Below are positions 24,266 to 33,794 of a stretch of DNA of 64,000 bases, in pieces; the stretch's first letter is position 1; each line of letters starts with the position of its first letter. Position numbers and translations under genes: made by a program. The notes under the pieces were generated by a model. That model was given only the letters and a program-made list of their open reading frames with translations, made no database searches and was not told the origin of the DNA. Source of the DNA: Brachybacterium squillarum M-6-3 (GTDB taxonomy: Bacteria > Actinomycetota > Actinomycetes > Actinomycetales > Dermabacteraceae); the NCBI RefSeq assembly GCF_000225825.1, contig NZ_AGBX01000006.1, positions 62,001-126,000 on the forward strand. The letters are read 5' to 3'.

Positions 24266-26827
24266 TCAGGCTTGATCCGCCTCACGTACCCGCAGCGAGC
24301 GGGCCACGGTGTCGCGGCCCTCGATGATCACGCGGCGCAGGCCGAAGGGCGCGCCCTCGTGCTCGACCAGCCAGGCGTCGGCCAGGTCCAGCACCTCGGG
24401 GCCGCCGTGGGAGGAGGGGAAGTACCCCTGCACCAGGCGGTTCGCGATCTCCGAGGAGCGCTGCGACCAGATCCCGTCGATCGCCTCGAAGTAGCGCCGC
24501 TGGTACGGCGCGATCAGCTCCGGGTCGGTGACACGGCCGAAGCCGAGCACCACCGCGGTGAGGGACTCGTTGGGCAGGGTGTCGCGCTCCACGGTCTCCC
24601 GCCAGGCCGCGGCCTTCGCCTCCGCGGTGGGGGCGGCGGCCTTCGCGGTCAGCGCGGACTTGCGGCCGGACTGGGTGTCGTCGGCGGCGAGCACCGCGGC
24701 GATCCCCTCCTCGTCGATCCCGCCGAGGGCCGACAGCGCGATCACCAGCTTCCAGCGCAGGTCGGTGTCGATGGTGCGGCCCGGCAGGGTGAGCGTTCCC
24801 TCGTGCAGCTCGGAGAGGATCTCGCGGTGCTCGGCCGTGGAGGCGAGGCGTGCGAAGGTCTCCAGGTACTGCAGCTGGGCGTCGGAGCCGGCCTCGGCCC
24901 CGCCTGTGAGCTGCCAGAGGTCGTCGGCGGCGGCCACGCCGCGGGCGGCCCGCTCGGCTTCGGCCGCGTAGGGACCGGCGGCGGTCTCGAGCTGCTGCAG
25001 CAGGGTCCGCACGACGGAGGAGGAGTCCTCCCCGGTGATGTTCGCCAGCACCAGCTCCTGGAAGCGGCGGCTGGGCAGCTCCGCGTCGCGGGTCATGTCC
25101 CAGGCGGCGGACCAGACCAGGGTGCGGGCCAGCGGGTCGGTCATCTCGCGCAGGTGCACGGTGGCGACGGCCAGGGACTCCGGATCCAGGCGCAGCTTGG
25201 CGTAGGCGAGGTCGTCGTCATTGACCAGCCACAGGTCGGCCTGCTTCCCGATCAGCTCGGGCACCTCGGTGAGGGGGCCGTCGACGTCGAGCTCCACCTG
25301 CTCGGTGCGCACGAGCGCCCCGCCCTTGAGGGTGTAGCCGCCGACGCGGAGGCGGTGCGGGCGCAGCTCGGGATGTTCGGCCGGGGCCTCCTGGGCGATC
25401 GCGAAGGCGGTGACGGTGCCGTCCGCGTCCCGCTCGATGCGGGGGCGCAGGGTGGCCACGCCCGCGGTCTGCAGCCACAGTCGCGACCAGCTGGCCAGGT
25501 CGCGGCCGCTGGTGGCCTCGAGCTCGACCAGCAGGTCGCGCAGCTCGGTGTTGCCCCAGGCGTGCTTGGCGAAGTAGGCGCGCAGCCCGTCGAAGAAGGC
25601 GTCCTTGCCGACGTAGGCGACCAGCTGGCGCAGCACCGAGGCGCCCTTGGCGTAGGTGATGCCGTCGAAGTTGGTCTCCACCGCCTCGAGGTCGACCATG
25701 TCGGCGACGATCGGGTGGGTGGAGGGCAGCTGGTCCTGGCGGTAGGCCCAGGCCTTCTCGGAGCTGGTGAAGGTGGTCCAGGCGTCGGTCCAGTGGGTGG
25801 CCTCGACGCTGGCCAGGGTGGAGGCGTACTCGGCGAAGGACTCGTTCAGCCAGAGGTCGTCCCACCAGCGCATGGTCACCAGGTCGCCGAACCACATGTG
25901 GGCCAGCTCGTGCAGGATCGTCAGGTCGCGGCGCTCCCGGATCGCCCCGGAGACCTCGGAGCGGAACACGTAGGCCTCCACGAAGGTCACCGCGCCCGGG
26001 TTCTCCATCGCGCCCATGTTGTACTCCGGCACGAAGACCTGGTCGTACTTGGGGAAGGGGAAGTCCTGGTCGAAGGCGTCCTCGTAGAACTCCAGGCCCC
26101 GCCGGGTGATGTCGATGATGTACTCGGGGTCGAGGTGCTCGGCGAGGGAGGCGCGGGCGTACACGCCCATCGGGATCTCGCGGCCGTCGCGGGAACGCAC
26201 GGACCCCTCGCCGCCGCGGTAGTCACCGGCGATGAGCGCCACCAGGTAGGTGGAGATGGAGACGGTGGGCTCGAAGCGCCAGGTGGCGGTTCCCTCACCG
26301 GCCGCCTCGGGGGCCGGGGTGGGGGCGTTGGAGATGACCCGCCAGTGCTCCGGCGCGGTCACGGCCAGGGTGAAGGTCGCCTTCAGGTCGGGCTGCTCGA
26401 AGCAGGCGAACATGCGTCGCGCGTCGGAGACCTCGAACTGGGTGTAGAGGTAGACCTCCTCGTCCACCGGGTCCACGAAGCGGTGCAGGCCCTCACCGGT
26501 GTTCATGTACGCGCCGTCGGCGAGGATGCGCACCGTGTTCTCCCCGACGCGCAGCGCGGGCAGCTGCACCCGGGCGCCGTCGAAGCGGGAGGCCGGGTCC
26601 TCCAGCAGTTCGCCGTTCAGCTCGATCTCGTGCACCCGCGGGGCGATGAGGTCCACGAAGGTGGGCCGCGCCTCGGTGGAGCGGAAGCGGATCGTGGTCT
26701 CCGTGCGGAAGGTCTCCGGGCCGGTGGTCAGGTCCAGCGCGATCGCGTAGGTGTCCGTGGCCAGGAAGGAGGCGCGCTCGCGGGCCTCGGCGCGGGTGAG
26801 GTTCTCGGTGGGCGTGGGGGAGGTCAT
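24266..26827 (-). CDS. pepN: Aminopeptidase N (M1 family)
   Basis: Zinc aminopeptidase of 853 residues removing N-terminal amino acids from peptides in the cytoplasm. It has the exopeptidase motif GAMENPGA (about 272), the zinc site HELAHMWFGD (about 307) and the downstream Glu in NESFAEY. The long helical ERAP1-like C-terminal domain completes the usual M1 length. I chose ATG 26827 (MTSPTPTENL); an in-frame ATG 3 codons earlier is equally possible. It is followed by the MscS gene. Confidence 0.95.
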   Translation of the reverse strand: MTSPTPTENLTRAEARERASFLATDTYAIALDLTTGPETFRTETTIRFRSTEARPTFVDLIAPRVHEIELNGELLEDPASRFDGARVQLPALRVGENTVRILADGAYMNTGEGLHRFVDPVDEEVYLYTQFEVSDARRMFACFEQPDLKATFTLAVTAPEHWRVISNAPTPAPEAAGEGTATWRFEPTVSISTYLVALIAGDYRGGEGSVRSRDGREIPMGVYARASLAEHLDPEYIIDITRRGLEFYEDAFDQDFPFPKYDQVFVPEYNMGAMENPGAVTFVEAYVFRSEVSGAIRERRDLTILHELAHMWFGDLVTMRWWDDLWLNESFAEYASTLASVEATHWTDAWTTFTSSEKAWAYRQDQLPSTHPIVADMVDLEAVETNFDGITYAKGASVLRQLVAYVGKDAFFDGLRAYFAKHAWGNTELRDLLVELEATSGRDLASWSRLWLQTAGVATLRPRIERDADGTVTAFAIAQEAPAEHPELRPHRLRVGGYTLKGGALVRTEQVELDVDGPLTEVPELIGKQADLWLVNDDDLAYAKLRLDPESLAVATVHLREMTDPLARTLVWSAAWDMTRDAELPSRRFQELVLANITGEDSSSVVRTLLQQLETAAGPYAAEAERAARGVAAADDLWQLTGGAEAGSDAQLQYLETFARLASTAEHREILSELHEGTLTLPGRTIDTDLRWKLVIALSALGGIDEEGIAAVLAADDTQSGRKSALTAKAAAPTAEAKAAAWRETVERDTLPNESLTAVVLGFGRVTDPELIAPYQRRYFEAIDGIWSQRSSEIANRLVQGYFPSSHGGPEVLDLADAWLVEHEGAPFGLRRVIIEGRDTVARSLRVREADQA

Positions 26828-26883
26828 GCCGTCCATCCTGCCACCGGGACGACGGGACCCTCCCAGGTCCCCGTGACGTGCCC

Positions 26884-27537
26884 TCAGCGGCGGGTGAGGT
26901 CGACGTCCCAGGTGTAGTGCTCGGGCAGACGCGGCACGGGCCAGGTGGGGTCCGGGAAGAAGTACTCGTAGCCCGCGGAGAAGGGATAGCTCCACTCGCC
27001 GATGTGCTGCTCGGCGCAGCGGCCCGCCTCCTTGATGTCCGCGATCTCCTGCGGGGAGAAGTAGCCGGTGCGCTCGGCGCCCTCCAGCTCGTCCTCGTCC
27101 TTGTAGTGCCAGTCCTTGCGGGGCAGCACCACCAGGTCCAGCACCAGGTCGCGGGTGCGCACGCCCTCCTCGGTGCGCTCGTAGGGCGTCTCGAGGTTCA
27201 CGTAGTAGCAGCCCAGCGAGCCGTCGTCCTTGTAGAACAGCCACACCGAGTACGGCTTGTCGGGCAGGCCGATCATCAGGATGCCGTTGCCGGTCCACAG
27301 CTGCTTGGACTGCTTGCGGGGCGCGGTGAACATGCCCTCGTCGCCGGCGCGGCGCAGGGCCGCCCCGGATTCGAGCACGGGCAGCAGCACCTCGGTGCCG
27401 GGGGCGATCCACACGGCGATGCCGCGGTCGTCGTCCAGCACGACGGTGCCGGGGCGGACGGTGCGGGTGGGGTGCTGAGGGGTGTAGTACGTCCAGGTCA
27501 CCTGGTCGCCGGGTGACCATCGCGAGATGGGAGGCAT
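26884..27537 (-). CDS. DUF402-domain protein
   Basis: A 217-residue soluble protein with a beta-barrel core (WSPGDQVTWTYYTPQ, GIAVWIAPGTEV) and the acidic DUF402 region (GCYYVNLETPYER, then LVLDLVVLPRKDW and a K-D-E-D-E-L stretch). DUF402 proteins related to FomD act as nucleoside diphosphatases/phosphatases. Assignment of activity here is by family only. ATG 27537 (MPPISRW) was chosen over an upstream in-frame start because the added 39 residues look non-coding. It lies just upstream of pepN on the same strand. Confidence 0.8.
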   Translation of the reverse strand: MPPISRWSPGDQVTWTYYTPQHPTRTVRPGTVVLDDDRGIAVWIAPGTEVLLPVLESGAALRRAGDEGMFTAPRKQSKQLWTGNGILMIGLPDKPYSVWLFYKDDGSLGCYYVNLETPYERTEEGVRTRDLVLDLVVLPRKDWHYKDEDELEGAERTGYFSPQEIADIKEAGRCAEQHIGEWSYPFSAGYEYFFPDPTWPVPRLPEHYTWDVDLTRR

Positions 27538-27694
27538 GGTGGAGGTCCTGGCCGGGTCGGCCTCCACGGACGCCCCGGTCCGTCCGGCCGCAGGGCCGGG
27601 GCTGCACTGCCCGTGAAGGGGTAGGCGTATGGGGCGACCATACCCCTTCGACACGCCGGGGCGGGGAAGGCTCGAGCGCTGGCCGGGCCCGGGC

Positions 27695-27730
27695 CGCCGG
27701 AGATGCCGGACGGCTCCGGCATCTCCGGCG
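27695..27730 (-). terminator. Terminator of the ABC exporter operon
   Basis: A 16-bp perfect stem (27695-27710 with 27715-27730) around loop CGGC, 28 bp downstream of the stop of the second exporter gene. Confidence 0.78.
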
Positions 27731-27757
27731 CGCCGGTCTCTGAGAAGCTCTGGCGGT

Positions 27758-29653
27758 TCAGGCGCTCCAGGCGCTCCACAGTCGGGCGTACACCCCGCCG
27801 CGCTCGACCAGCTCGGCGTGCGGGCCCTGCTCGACGACGTGCCCGCCCTCCATCACCAGGATCCGGTCGGCGTGCATCGCCTGCGAGAGGCGGTGGGCGA
27901 CGATCACGGTGGTGCGGCCGCGGGCGACCTCCAGCGCGGCGCGCTCCAGCACGCGGGCGCCGGAGGAGCCCTCGTCGGCCGTGGCCTCGTCCAGCACCAG
28001 CACCGCGGGGTCCTGCAGGGCGATCCGCGCCAGCGCGAGCTGCTGGGACTGCTCGGCGGTGAGCCTTTCGCCCTTCTCGCCGACCTCGGTGTGCAGGCCC
28101 TGGGGGAGCCGCCGCGCCCAGGGGCCGGCCTCGACCCGCTCCAGCGCCGCCCACAGCTCCTCCTCGCCCGCCTCGGGGCGGGCCAGGCGCAGGTCCTCGG
28201 CGAGGGTGCCGCGGAAGACGTGCACGTCCTGGCTGACGATGCTGGCGTGGCGACGGGCCGCCTCCAGCTCCGCCCGGGCCAGGTCCGCGCCGCCGTGCAG
28301 CACGGCGCCGTGACGCGGCGTGAGGGTGCCGGCGATGATCGAGGCCAGGGTCGACTTGCCCGCCCCGGAGGCACCGACCAGGGCGATCACCTCGCCGGGG
28401 GCGACGTGCAGGTCGATCGGGAACAGCACGGTGCGCTCGCCGCCGTCGGCGCTCTCCCCGTAGGCATGGGAGACCTGCTCCAGCCGGATCGAGGCGTCCG
28501 CGGGCACCTGGTCGCCGGGGGAGGAGGCAGGGTCGATCGCCTCGATCACGCCGACCATGCGGGTCAGCGAGGCCGCCGCGGACTGCACGTCGTCGAGGCT
28601 GAACAGCAGGTTCATCATCGGCCACAGCAGCGTCAGCACGTACATGCCGGCGGCGGTGACGAGGCCGACGGGTGCGTCGGAGACGTGCACCATCGCGTAG
28701 CCCAGCACCAGCACCAGCGCGATGGACAGGTTCTCCGGCCACACCACGACCTTCACCACCCGCGTCACCAGGGTCATCACCCGCATGCCGAGCACGGCGG
28801 CGGCCTCGGAGAGCACCGCCACGTGGCGGGTCTCGCGGCGCTCGATGCCGTAGGCGTGCACGGTGGGGATGCCGTGGATCGCGGAGAGCAGGCCCTGGGC
28901 GCGTGCGCCCATCGCCACCCGCTCGCGGCGGTAGATCGGGGCGGTGCGGCGCAGGTACCAGCGGCCCGCCAGGATGTACATCGGGGCGACGAGGACCACC
29001 AGGATCAGCAGCCACGGGGACAGGGTGACCATGCCGATCATGGTCACCACCACGTAGAAGCCCATCTGGATCAGGTTCGGCACCACGTTGTTCACGGCGC
29101 GCGCGGTGACGTCCACGTCGTCGGCCACGCGGGAGAGGGCGTCGCCGATGCCGGTGATCTCCATGGTCTGCGCGGGAAGGTCCAGGGCGCGGTCGATGAC
29201 GTCCTCGCGCATCCCGGCCAGCACCCGCTGCCCGAGCCCGGAGACCAGCGACCAGCCGATCGCGGAGAACAGGGCCTGCAGGATCCCGGCCAGCAGGATC
29301 AGGGCGCCCTGGCGGTACAGGGCGTCGGTGTCGGCCCCCTGCTGCACCAGGTCCACCACGCCGCCGATGAGGCGCGGCAGCCAGGCGGCGGCCGCGGCCC
29401 CGGCGGTGACGACCAGCGCGGTCAGCGCCGTCATCCACGGCATCTGCGCGAGGCGTCCGCGCAGGTGCCGGGCGGTGGTGGGCACGTCGGCGATCGGCAG
29501 GATCGAGGCGTGCTCGGCGAGCTGGCGGCGCGCGGTGGCGTCCGAGGCCAGCAGCTCCTCGGGGGAGACGTCCCAGGCGATCTGCCGGGTGGGGTGGCGC
29601 GGTGTCTGCGGGGTCTGCGCAGTCGCCGTGTCCGCGGGGTGGGGGGCGGTCAT
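27758..29653 (-). CDS. ABC exporter half-transporter, catalytic-ATPase subunit of a heterodimer
   Basis: A 631-residue half-transporter. An N-terminal soluble stretch precedes a six-helix exporter membrane domain (about 70-365) and an ATPase domain. Walker A is intact (GASGAGKST, about 430) and Walker B reads VLVLDEATADEG with the catalytic Glu. The signature reads LTAEQSQ instead of LSGGQ, and the D-loop is altered. These defects complement those of the upstream subunit. Its ATG overlaps that gene's stop (ATGA, 29650-29653), so both are made together and should form a heterodimer. The substrate is unknown; drug or lipid export is usual for the class. Confidence 0.88.
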   Translation of the reverse strand: MTAPHPADTATAQTPQTPRHPTRQIAWDVSPEELLASDATARRQLAEHASILPIADVPTTARHLRGRLAQMPWMTALTALVVTAGAAAAAWLPRLIGGVVDLVQQGADTDALYRQGALILLAGILQALFSAIGWSLVSGLGQRVLAGMREDVIDRALDLPAQTMEITGIGDALSRVADDVDVTARAVNNVVPNLIQMGFYVVVTMIGMVTLSPWLLILVVLVAPMYILAGRWYLRRTAPIYRRERVAMGARAQGLLSAIHGIPTVHAYGIERRETRHVAVLSEAAAVLGMRVMTLVTRVVKVVVWPENLSIALVLVLGYAMVHVSDAPVGLVTAAGMYVLTLLWPMMNLLFSLDDVQSAAASLTRMVGVIEAIDPASSPGDQVPADASIRLEQVSHAYGESADGGERTVLFPIDLHVAPGEVIALVGASGAGKSTLASIIAGTLTPRHGAVLHGGADLARAELEAARRHASIVSQDVHVFRGTLAEDLRLARPEAGEEELWAALERVEAGPWARRLPQGLHTEVGEKGERLTAEQSQQLALARIALQDPAVLVLDEATADEGSSGARVLERAALEVARGRTTVIVAHRLSQAMHADRILVMEGGHVVEQGPHAELVERGGVYARLWSAWSA

Positions 29654-31455
29654 CGCTGCACCATCTCCCGGTAGTCGGCGCGCTCCATCAGCGCGGTGTG
29701 GGTGCCGCGCACGGCGGGGCCGTCGGCGGGCAGGAACACCACCTCGGGGGCCTCCCGCAGCAGGGCGGGGGCGCGGGTGATCAGCAGGGTGGAGCGGTCC
29801 GGCAGGCTGCGCGCCGCGATGAGGGCCTCGGCGATGTGCTGCTCGGTGACGGCGTCCACCGCGGTCGTGGGGTCGTGCAGCACCAGCACGGGGGCGTCGG
29901 CGGCGACGGCGCGGGCCAGGGCGATGCGCTGGCGCTGTCCGCCGGAGAGGTTCGCGCCGCGGTCCAGGATCCGGGTGTCGTAGCCCTCGGGCAGGATGCC
30001 CAGCAGGTCCTCGGCGCCGGCGGCGTGCAGGGCGTCGTCGGCCCAGCCGTTCCCGGCCTGCACCGCGGCGGCGGGGGCGCGGGTGGCGAGCTGCTCGCGC
30101 AGGGTGCCGTCGAAGAGGTCCACCACGTGCGGCTCCACCAGCAGGTCGGCGCGGGTCGCGAAGCGTCCCTGCGCGGTGACGGGCTGCTCGCCGAGCTGCA
30201 CGCTGCCCTGCTCGGCGTGCCCGCCGAGCGCTGCGACCAGGGCCTCGGCGCGGTGCGGGGCGGCGCTGGCGACGGCCAGCACCCCGCCCTCGGGCACCGT
30301 GAGGGTGAGGCCCTCCAGCTCGGAGCCGGGGGCGCCGTCGATGCGCAGGCCGCCGACGCCGGGGCGACGCTCGCCGGGGCTCGCCTCGCCGCGGTCGTCA
30401 CGGGCGGTGGCGAGGTGGCCGAGCTGCAGCTCGGGGTCGTCGATGCTGCGGCCGAGGTCGGCCAGCAGGTCGCGCACACGCCGCCCGGAGGTCGACATCG
30501 AGGCCCACCAGATCGGCAGGCCGGACAGGCCCTGCAGCATGCCCATGTTCTGCCGGGCCACGCCCACCACGGCGATGAGGGTGCCGATGGACATGTCCCC
30601 GGCAATGGTGCGCTGGGCGGCGATGATCGCCACCGCCGCCATCATCCCGGCGGTGACCAGGGTGGTCAGGCCGCTGGAGACGCCGGAGTAGCGGGCGTTG
30701 ACGAGCGCCGCGTCCAGCGCGATGCGGGAGCGGCGGCGGTACTGGCTGCGGGCGCGGGACTGCACGCCCAGGCCCTGCAGCACGCGCAGACCGTGCACCA
30801 GGTCGGTGGCGGTGGCGGCGGCATCGGCGGCGCGGGACTGCTGGGCGTCGTAGCGGGCGGAGAGGATCGGGCTGATCACGCGCACCACCAGCACCATCAC
30901 GGCGATGCCGATCAGGGTGGCCACGCCCAGCCAGATGTCCTGCCATCCCAGCCACACGCAGCTCAGCAGCACCACCGCGGAGGCGGGGAACGCCCAGGGC
31001 AGCATGTCCAGCAGGTCCGAGGCCTTGTCGGCGTCGGAGGTGGCGATCGAGAGGACCTCCCCGGCGGGCCGCTGGATGGGCCGTGAGCGCGGGTCCAGCA
31101 CGGCGCCGGTCACGGCCACCCGCACCCGATGCCGCTCCGTCATCCGGGCGCGCTGGGAGGCGGCGAACATCGCCGTCCACAGGTAGGTGGAGAACAGTCG
31201 CACGACGATCACGCCGAGCGCCCCCAGCAGGGTCACCGTGAGGCTGCCGGCGAGAATGCCCCGGTCGATCACCCAGCCCAGCAGCAGCGGCAGCGCCATG
31301 TCCACGAGCTCCACCACGAAGGAGGCGCCCAGGATCCACGGGATCTGGTGGCGGTGCTGGCCCAGCAGCGAGCGCATCACCGGGACCGGGCGCGCGGGGG
31401 GAGGGGGAGAGGAAGGGGGCACCAGGAGATCCAACACCGATCCGGCCGGGGCCAC
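29650..31455 (-). CDS. ABC exporter half-transporter, degenerate-ATPase subunit of a heterodimer
   Basis: A 601-residue half-transporter with six transmembrane helices (about 40-325) and an ATPase domain. The Walker A place reads VASAAPHRAEALVAALGG (about 393), with no G-K-S/T at all. Walker B reads VLVLHDPTTAVD, with His for the Asp and Asp for the catalytic Glu. The signature LSGGQRQRIALAR (about 503) is intact. It can therefore supply only the signature half of the working ATP site with its partner. The start is GTG 31455; a GTG at 31437 is also possible. It is divergent from the DsbA-like gene. Confidence 0.87.
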   Translation of the reverse strand: MAPAGSVLDLLVPPSSPPPPARPVPVMRSLLGQHRHQIPWILGASFVVELVDMALPLLLGWVIDRGILAGSLTVTLLGALGVIVVRLFSTYLWTAMFAASQRARMTERHRVRVAVTGAVLDPRSRPIQRPAGEVLSIATSDADKASDLLDMLPWAFPASAVVLLSCVWLGWQDIWLGVATLIGIAVMVLVVRVISPILSARYDAQQSRAADAAATATDLVHGLRVLQGLGVQSRARSQYRRRSRIALDAALVNARYSGVSSGLTTLVTAGMMAAVAIIAAQRTIAGDMSIGTLIAVVGVARQNMGMLQGLSGLPIWWASMSTSGRRVRDLLADLGRSIDDPELQLGHLATARDDRGEASPGERRPGVGGLRIDGAPGSELEGLTLTVPEGGVLAVASAAPHRAEALVAALGGHAEQGSVQLGEQPVTAQGRFATRADLLVEPHVVDLFDGTLREQLATRAPAAAVQAGNGWADDALHAAGAEDLLGILPEGYDTRILDRGANLSGGQRQRIALARAVAADAPVLVLHDPTTAVDAVTEQHIAEALIAARSLPDRSTLLITRAPALLREAPEVVFLPADGPAVRGTHTALMERADYREMVQR

Positions 31456-31522
31456 AACGCATTTAGTCCGACCGGGGTGACAGAATGGCCGCGATCCCCG
31501 TCACGCCTGCGAAGGAGACCCC

Positions 31523-32131
31523 ATGAGCGCCCGCAGTGTCGAGCTGTTCTTCGATCCGATCTGCCCCTGGGCCTGGATGACCAGCCGCTGGCTGCTGAAC
31601 GCCGCGTCGGTCCGGGACCTCGACATCACCTTCTCGGTGATGTCCCTCGCCGCCCTCAACGAGGGCCGCGACCTCCCCGCCGACTACCGCCGCAGCATGG
31701 ACGAGGCCTGGGGCCCCGCCCGCGTCGCGCTCGCCGTCTCCCAGCAGGGCAGCCAGGCCGACGTCTCCGCCTACTACACCGCCTTCGGCGAGACCTACCA
31801 CGTCGGCGGGGGCGAGGACCGCCGCGCCGCCGCCGAGGCGGGGGTCGCGGCCACCTCCCTGGACGCCTCCGTGCTCGAGGCCTACGACGACGCCTCCCTC
31901 GACGACACCCTCCGCGCCAAGCAGCAGGCTGTCGTGGAGCTGGTGGGCGACGAGGTCGGCACCCCGGTGATCTCCTTCGGCGAGGGCAAGGCCTACTTCG
32001 GGCCCGTCATCTCCCCGGCCCCGAAGGGCGAGGAGGCCGGCGAGCTGTTCGACGGCCTCGAGCTGATGAGCCGCACCAGCGGCTTCTTCGAGCTCAAGCG
32101 CACCCGCACCGTCGGCCCCATCTTCGACTGA
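31523..32131 (+). CDS. DsbA-family protein, Rv2466c-like (mycothiol-linked oxidoreductase)
   Basis: A 202-residue thioredoxin-fold protein with a helical insert and no signal peptide. The N-terminal FFDPICPWAWMTSRW matches the mycobacterial mycothiol-dependent nitroreductase/mycoredoxin-like Rv2466c, whose active site is C-P-W-C. Here the motif is C14-P-W-A17, so only one redox Cys remains. Monothiol chemistry with mycothiol is still possible. The pepN, rpiB and nei neighbours match those of Rv2466c. AAGGAG precedes ATG 31523. Confidence 0.85.
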   Translation: MSARSVELFFDPICPWAWMTSRWLLNAASVRDLDITFSVMSLAALNEGRDLPADYRRSMDEAWGPARVALAVSQQGSQADVSAYYTAFGETYHVGGGEDRRAAAEAGVAATSLDASVLEAYDDASLDDTLRAKQQAVVELVGDEVGTPVISFGEGKAYFGPVISPAPKGEEAGELFDGLELMSRTSGFFELKRTRTVGPIFD

Positions 32132-32171
32132 CCCCGCACACCCCCACACCCTGCGAAAGGCAGCAGCCCCC

Positions 32172-32654
32172 ATGCGCGTCCACATCGGCACCGACCACGC
32201 CGGCTTCGAGCTGAAGAACCGGCTGGTCGCGAACCTCACCGAGAAGGGCCACGAGGTCATCGACCACGGCGCCCACGAGTACGACGCGCTGGACGACTAC
32301 CCGCCGTTCTGCACCGCCGTCGGCGAGGGCGTCGTCGCCGACGCCGGCTCGCTGGGCGTCGTCATCGGCGGTTCCGGCAACGGCGAGCAGATCGCCGCCA
32401 ACAAGGTGCGCGGCGTGCGCGCCGCCCTGGTGTGGAACGAGGACACGGCGCTGCTGGCCCGCCAGCACAACGACGCCAACGTGATCTCGGTGGGCGCGCG
32501 CCAGCACACCGAGGCCGAGCTCGAGCAGCTCATCGACCTGTTCCTGGCCGAGCCCTTCTCCGGTGAGAAGCGCCACCAGCGCCGCATCGACCTCGTGGCC
32601 CGCTACGAGGAGACCGGCGGCTACGACGACCCGGAGGGCGCAGGCGCCGCCTGA
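32172..32654 (+). CDS. rpiB: Ribose-5-phosphate isomerase B
   Basis: It interconverts ribose-5-phosphate and ribulose-5-phosphate in the pentose phosphate pathway. The 160-residue protein opens with RVHIGTDHAGFELKNRL and has the active-site region YPPFCTAVGEGV. VIGGSGNGEQIAANKVRGVR and the stretch NDANVISVGARQ follow; all are RpiB hallmarks. ATG 32172 has AAAGG upstream. Its TGA overlaps the ATG of the next gene (TGATG), so they are coupled. RpiB-LacAB relatives acting on other sugars cannot be excluded. Confidence 0.94.
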   Translation: MRVHIGTDHAGFELKNRLVANLTEKGHEVIDHGAHEYDALDDYPPFCTAVGEGVVADAGSLGVVIGGSGNGEQIAANKVRGVRAALVWNEDTALLARQHNDANVISVGARQHTEAELEQLIDLFLAEPFSGEKRHQRRIDLVARYEETGGYDDPEGAGAA

Positions 32655-33673
32655 TGCCGGAGGGACACACCGTCCACCGGCTCGCCGCCGCGATCCGCAC
32701 CGGCTTCGGCGGCGAGCGGGTCATCACCTCCAGCCCCCAGGGTCGCTTCCCCGAGGCCGACGCCCTGGCCGGCTGGACCCTCGCCGACGCCGAGGCCGCC
32801 GGGAAGCACCTGCTGCTGGCCTTCACGCCGGGCCCCGACGTGGAGGCCGGCGCCCCGGTCACCCGCTACGTGCACGTCCACCTGGGGCTGTACGGCTCCT
32901 GGACCTTCGCGGGTGAGGAGGGATTCGCCTCCGCCCCCGCGATCGGCGCGCCCCGCCTCCGGGTCGGGGAGCGGGAGGACGCCCTCGGCGGCGCCGAGCC
33001 GTGGCGGGAGATCGTGCCGCGCGAGACGGTGCGGCTGCGCATCGTCGGCCCGCGCGGCCTCGCGGACCTCACCGGGCCCACCGCCTGCGAGGAGCTCGAC
33101 GCCGCCGGACGGCAGGCCGTGCTGGACCGGCTGGGCCCGGACCCGCTTCGGGAGGACGCCGAGCCGGAGCGCTTCGTGCGGCGCGTGCTGCGCTCCCGCA
33201 CCGCGATCGGCACCCTGCTGATGGACCAGTCGGTGGTGGCCGGCATCGGCAACATCTACCGCGCCGAGTTGCTGTTCCGCGCCCGCCTGGACCCGACCGT
33301 GCCGGGGCGCGACCTCAGCGAGGGCATGGTGCGGGGGCTCTGGGAGGACCTGGTGCCGCTGATCCGCTACGGCGCCCGCACCGGCCGCATCGTCACCACC
33401 CAGCCCGAGCACCGGCAGATCGAGGCGCGCATCGTGGAGCGCTCCCGCGGCACCCGCCAGAACGGCGACGAGGACCCCACGGTGGTGCCCCGCGAGGAGT
33501 CGTTCTACGTCTACCACCGCCAGACCCTGCCCTGCCGGCTGTGCCGCACCACGGTCCGCTCGGGGGAGATGGCTGGGCGCACCGTGTTCTGGTGTCCTCG
33601 CTGCCAGACCCGCCGCGTCCGCCGCGCCGGCTGGACCCGCGAGCACCCCGCGGAGGCCTGGGCGGTGGCGTGA
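32654..33673 (+). CDS. Fpg/Nei-family DNA glycosylase (Nei2-like)
   Basis: Base-excision repair glycosylase/AP lyase of 339 residues. The processed N-terminus PEGHTVHRLA supplies the catalytic Pro and Glu typical of Nei. The helix-two-turn-helix (QSVVAGIGNIYRAELLFRA) and the C-terminal zinc finger (CRLC ... CPRC) are intact. The position after rpiB matches mycobacterial nei2 (Rv2464c). The oxidised pyrimidine preference is inferred from that relationship. A strong hairpin follows. Confidence 0.92.
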   Translation: MPEGHTVHRLAAAIRTGFGGERVITSSPQGRFPEADALAGWTLADAEAAGKHLLLAFTPGPDVEAGAPVTRYVHVHLGLYGSWTFAGEEGFASAPAIGAPRLRVGEREDALGGAEPWREIVPRETVRLRIVGPRGLADLTGPTACEELDAAGRQAVLDRLGPDPLREDAEPERFVRRVLRSRTAIGTLLMDQSVVAGIGNIYRAELLFRARLDPTVPGRDLSEGMVRGLWEDLVPLIRYGARTGRIVTTQPEHRQIEARIVERSRGTRQNGDEDPTVVPREESFYVYHRQTLPCRLCRTTVRSGEMAGRTVFWCPRCQTRRVRRAGWTREHPAEAWAVA

Positions 33674-33715
33674 GGCGCGGGGCCTGATGGGGCCGACCTC
33701 TCCGCCGCTCGAGCT

Positions 33716-33755
33716 TTCCCCGGCTCACTTCCACTGGTGGAAGCCAGCCGGGGAA
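33716..33755. terminator. Bidirectional terminator-like hairpin after nei
   Basis: TTCCCCGGCT (33716-33725) pairs with AGCCGGGGAA (33746-33755) and, inside a 2-nt bulge on each side, CTTCCAC (33728-33734) pairs with GTGGAAG (33737-33743). It lies 43 bp past the nei stop. Confidence 0.72.
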
Positions 33756-33794
33756 TTCCGCACAGACTCCGGCCCCTGCCCTGCCGCTCCCTAC

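Noticed and set aside
23111-26917. Open frame of about 1270 codons on the plus strand opposite pepN and the MscS gene
   Set aside because: Shadow frame. pepN and mscS on the other strand have complete catalytic and channel motifs.
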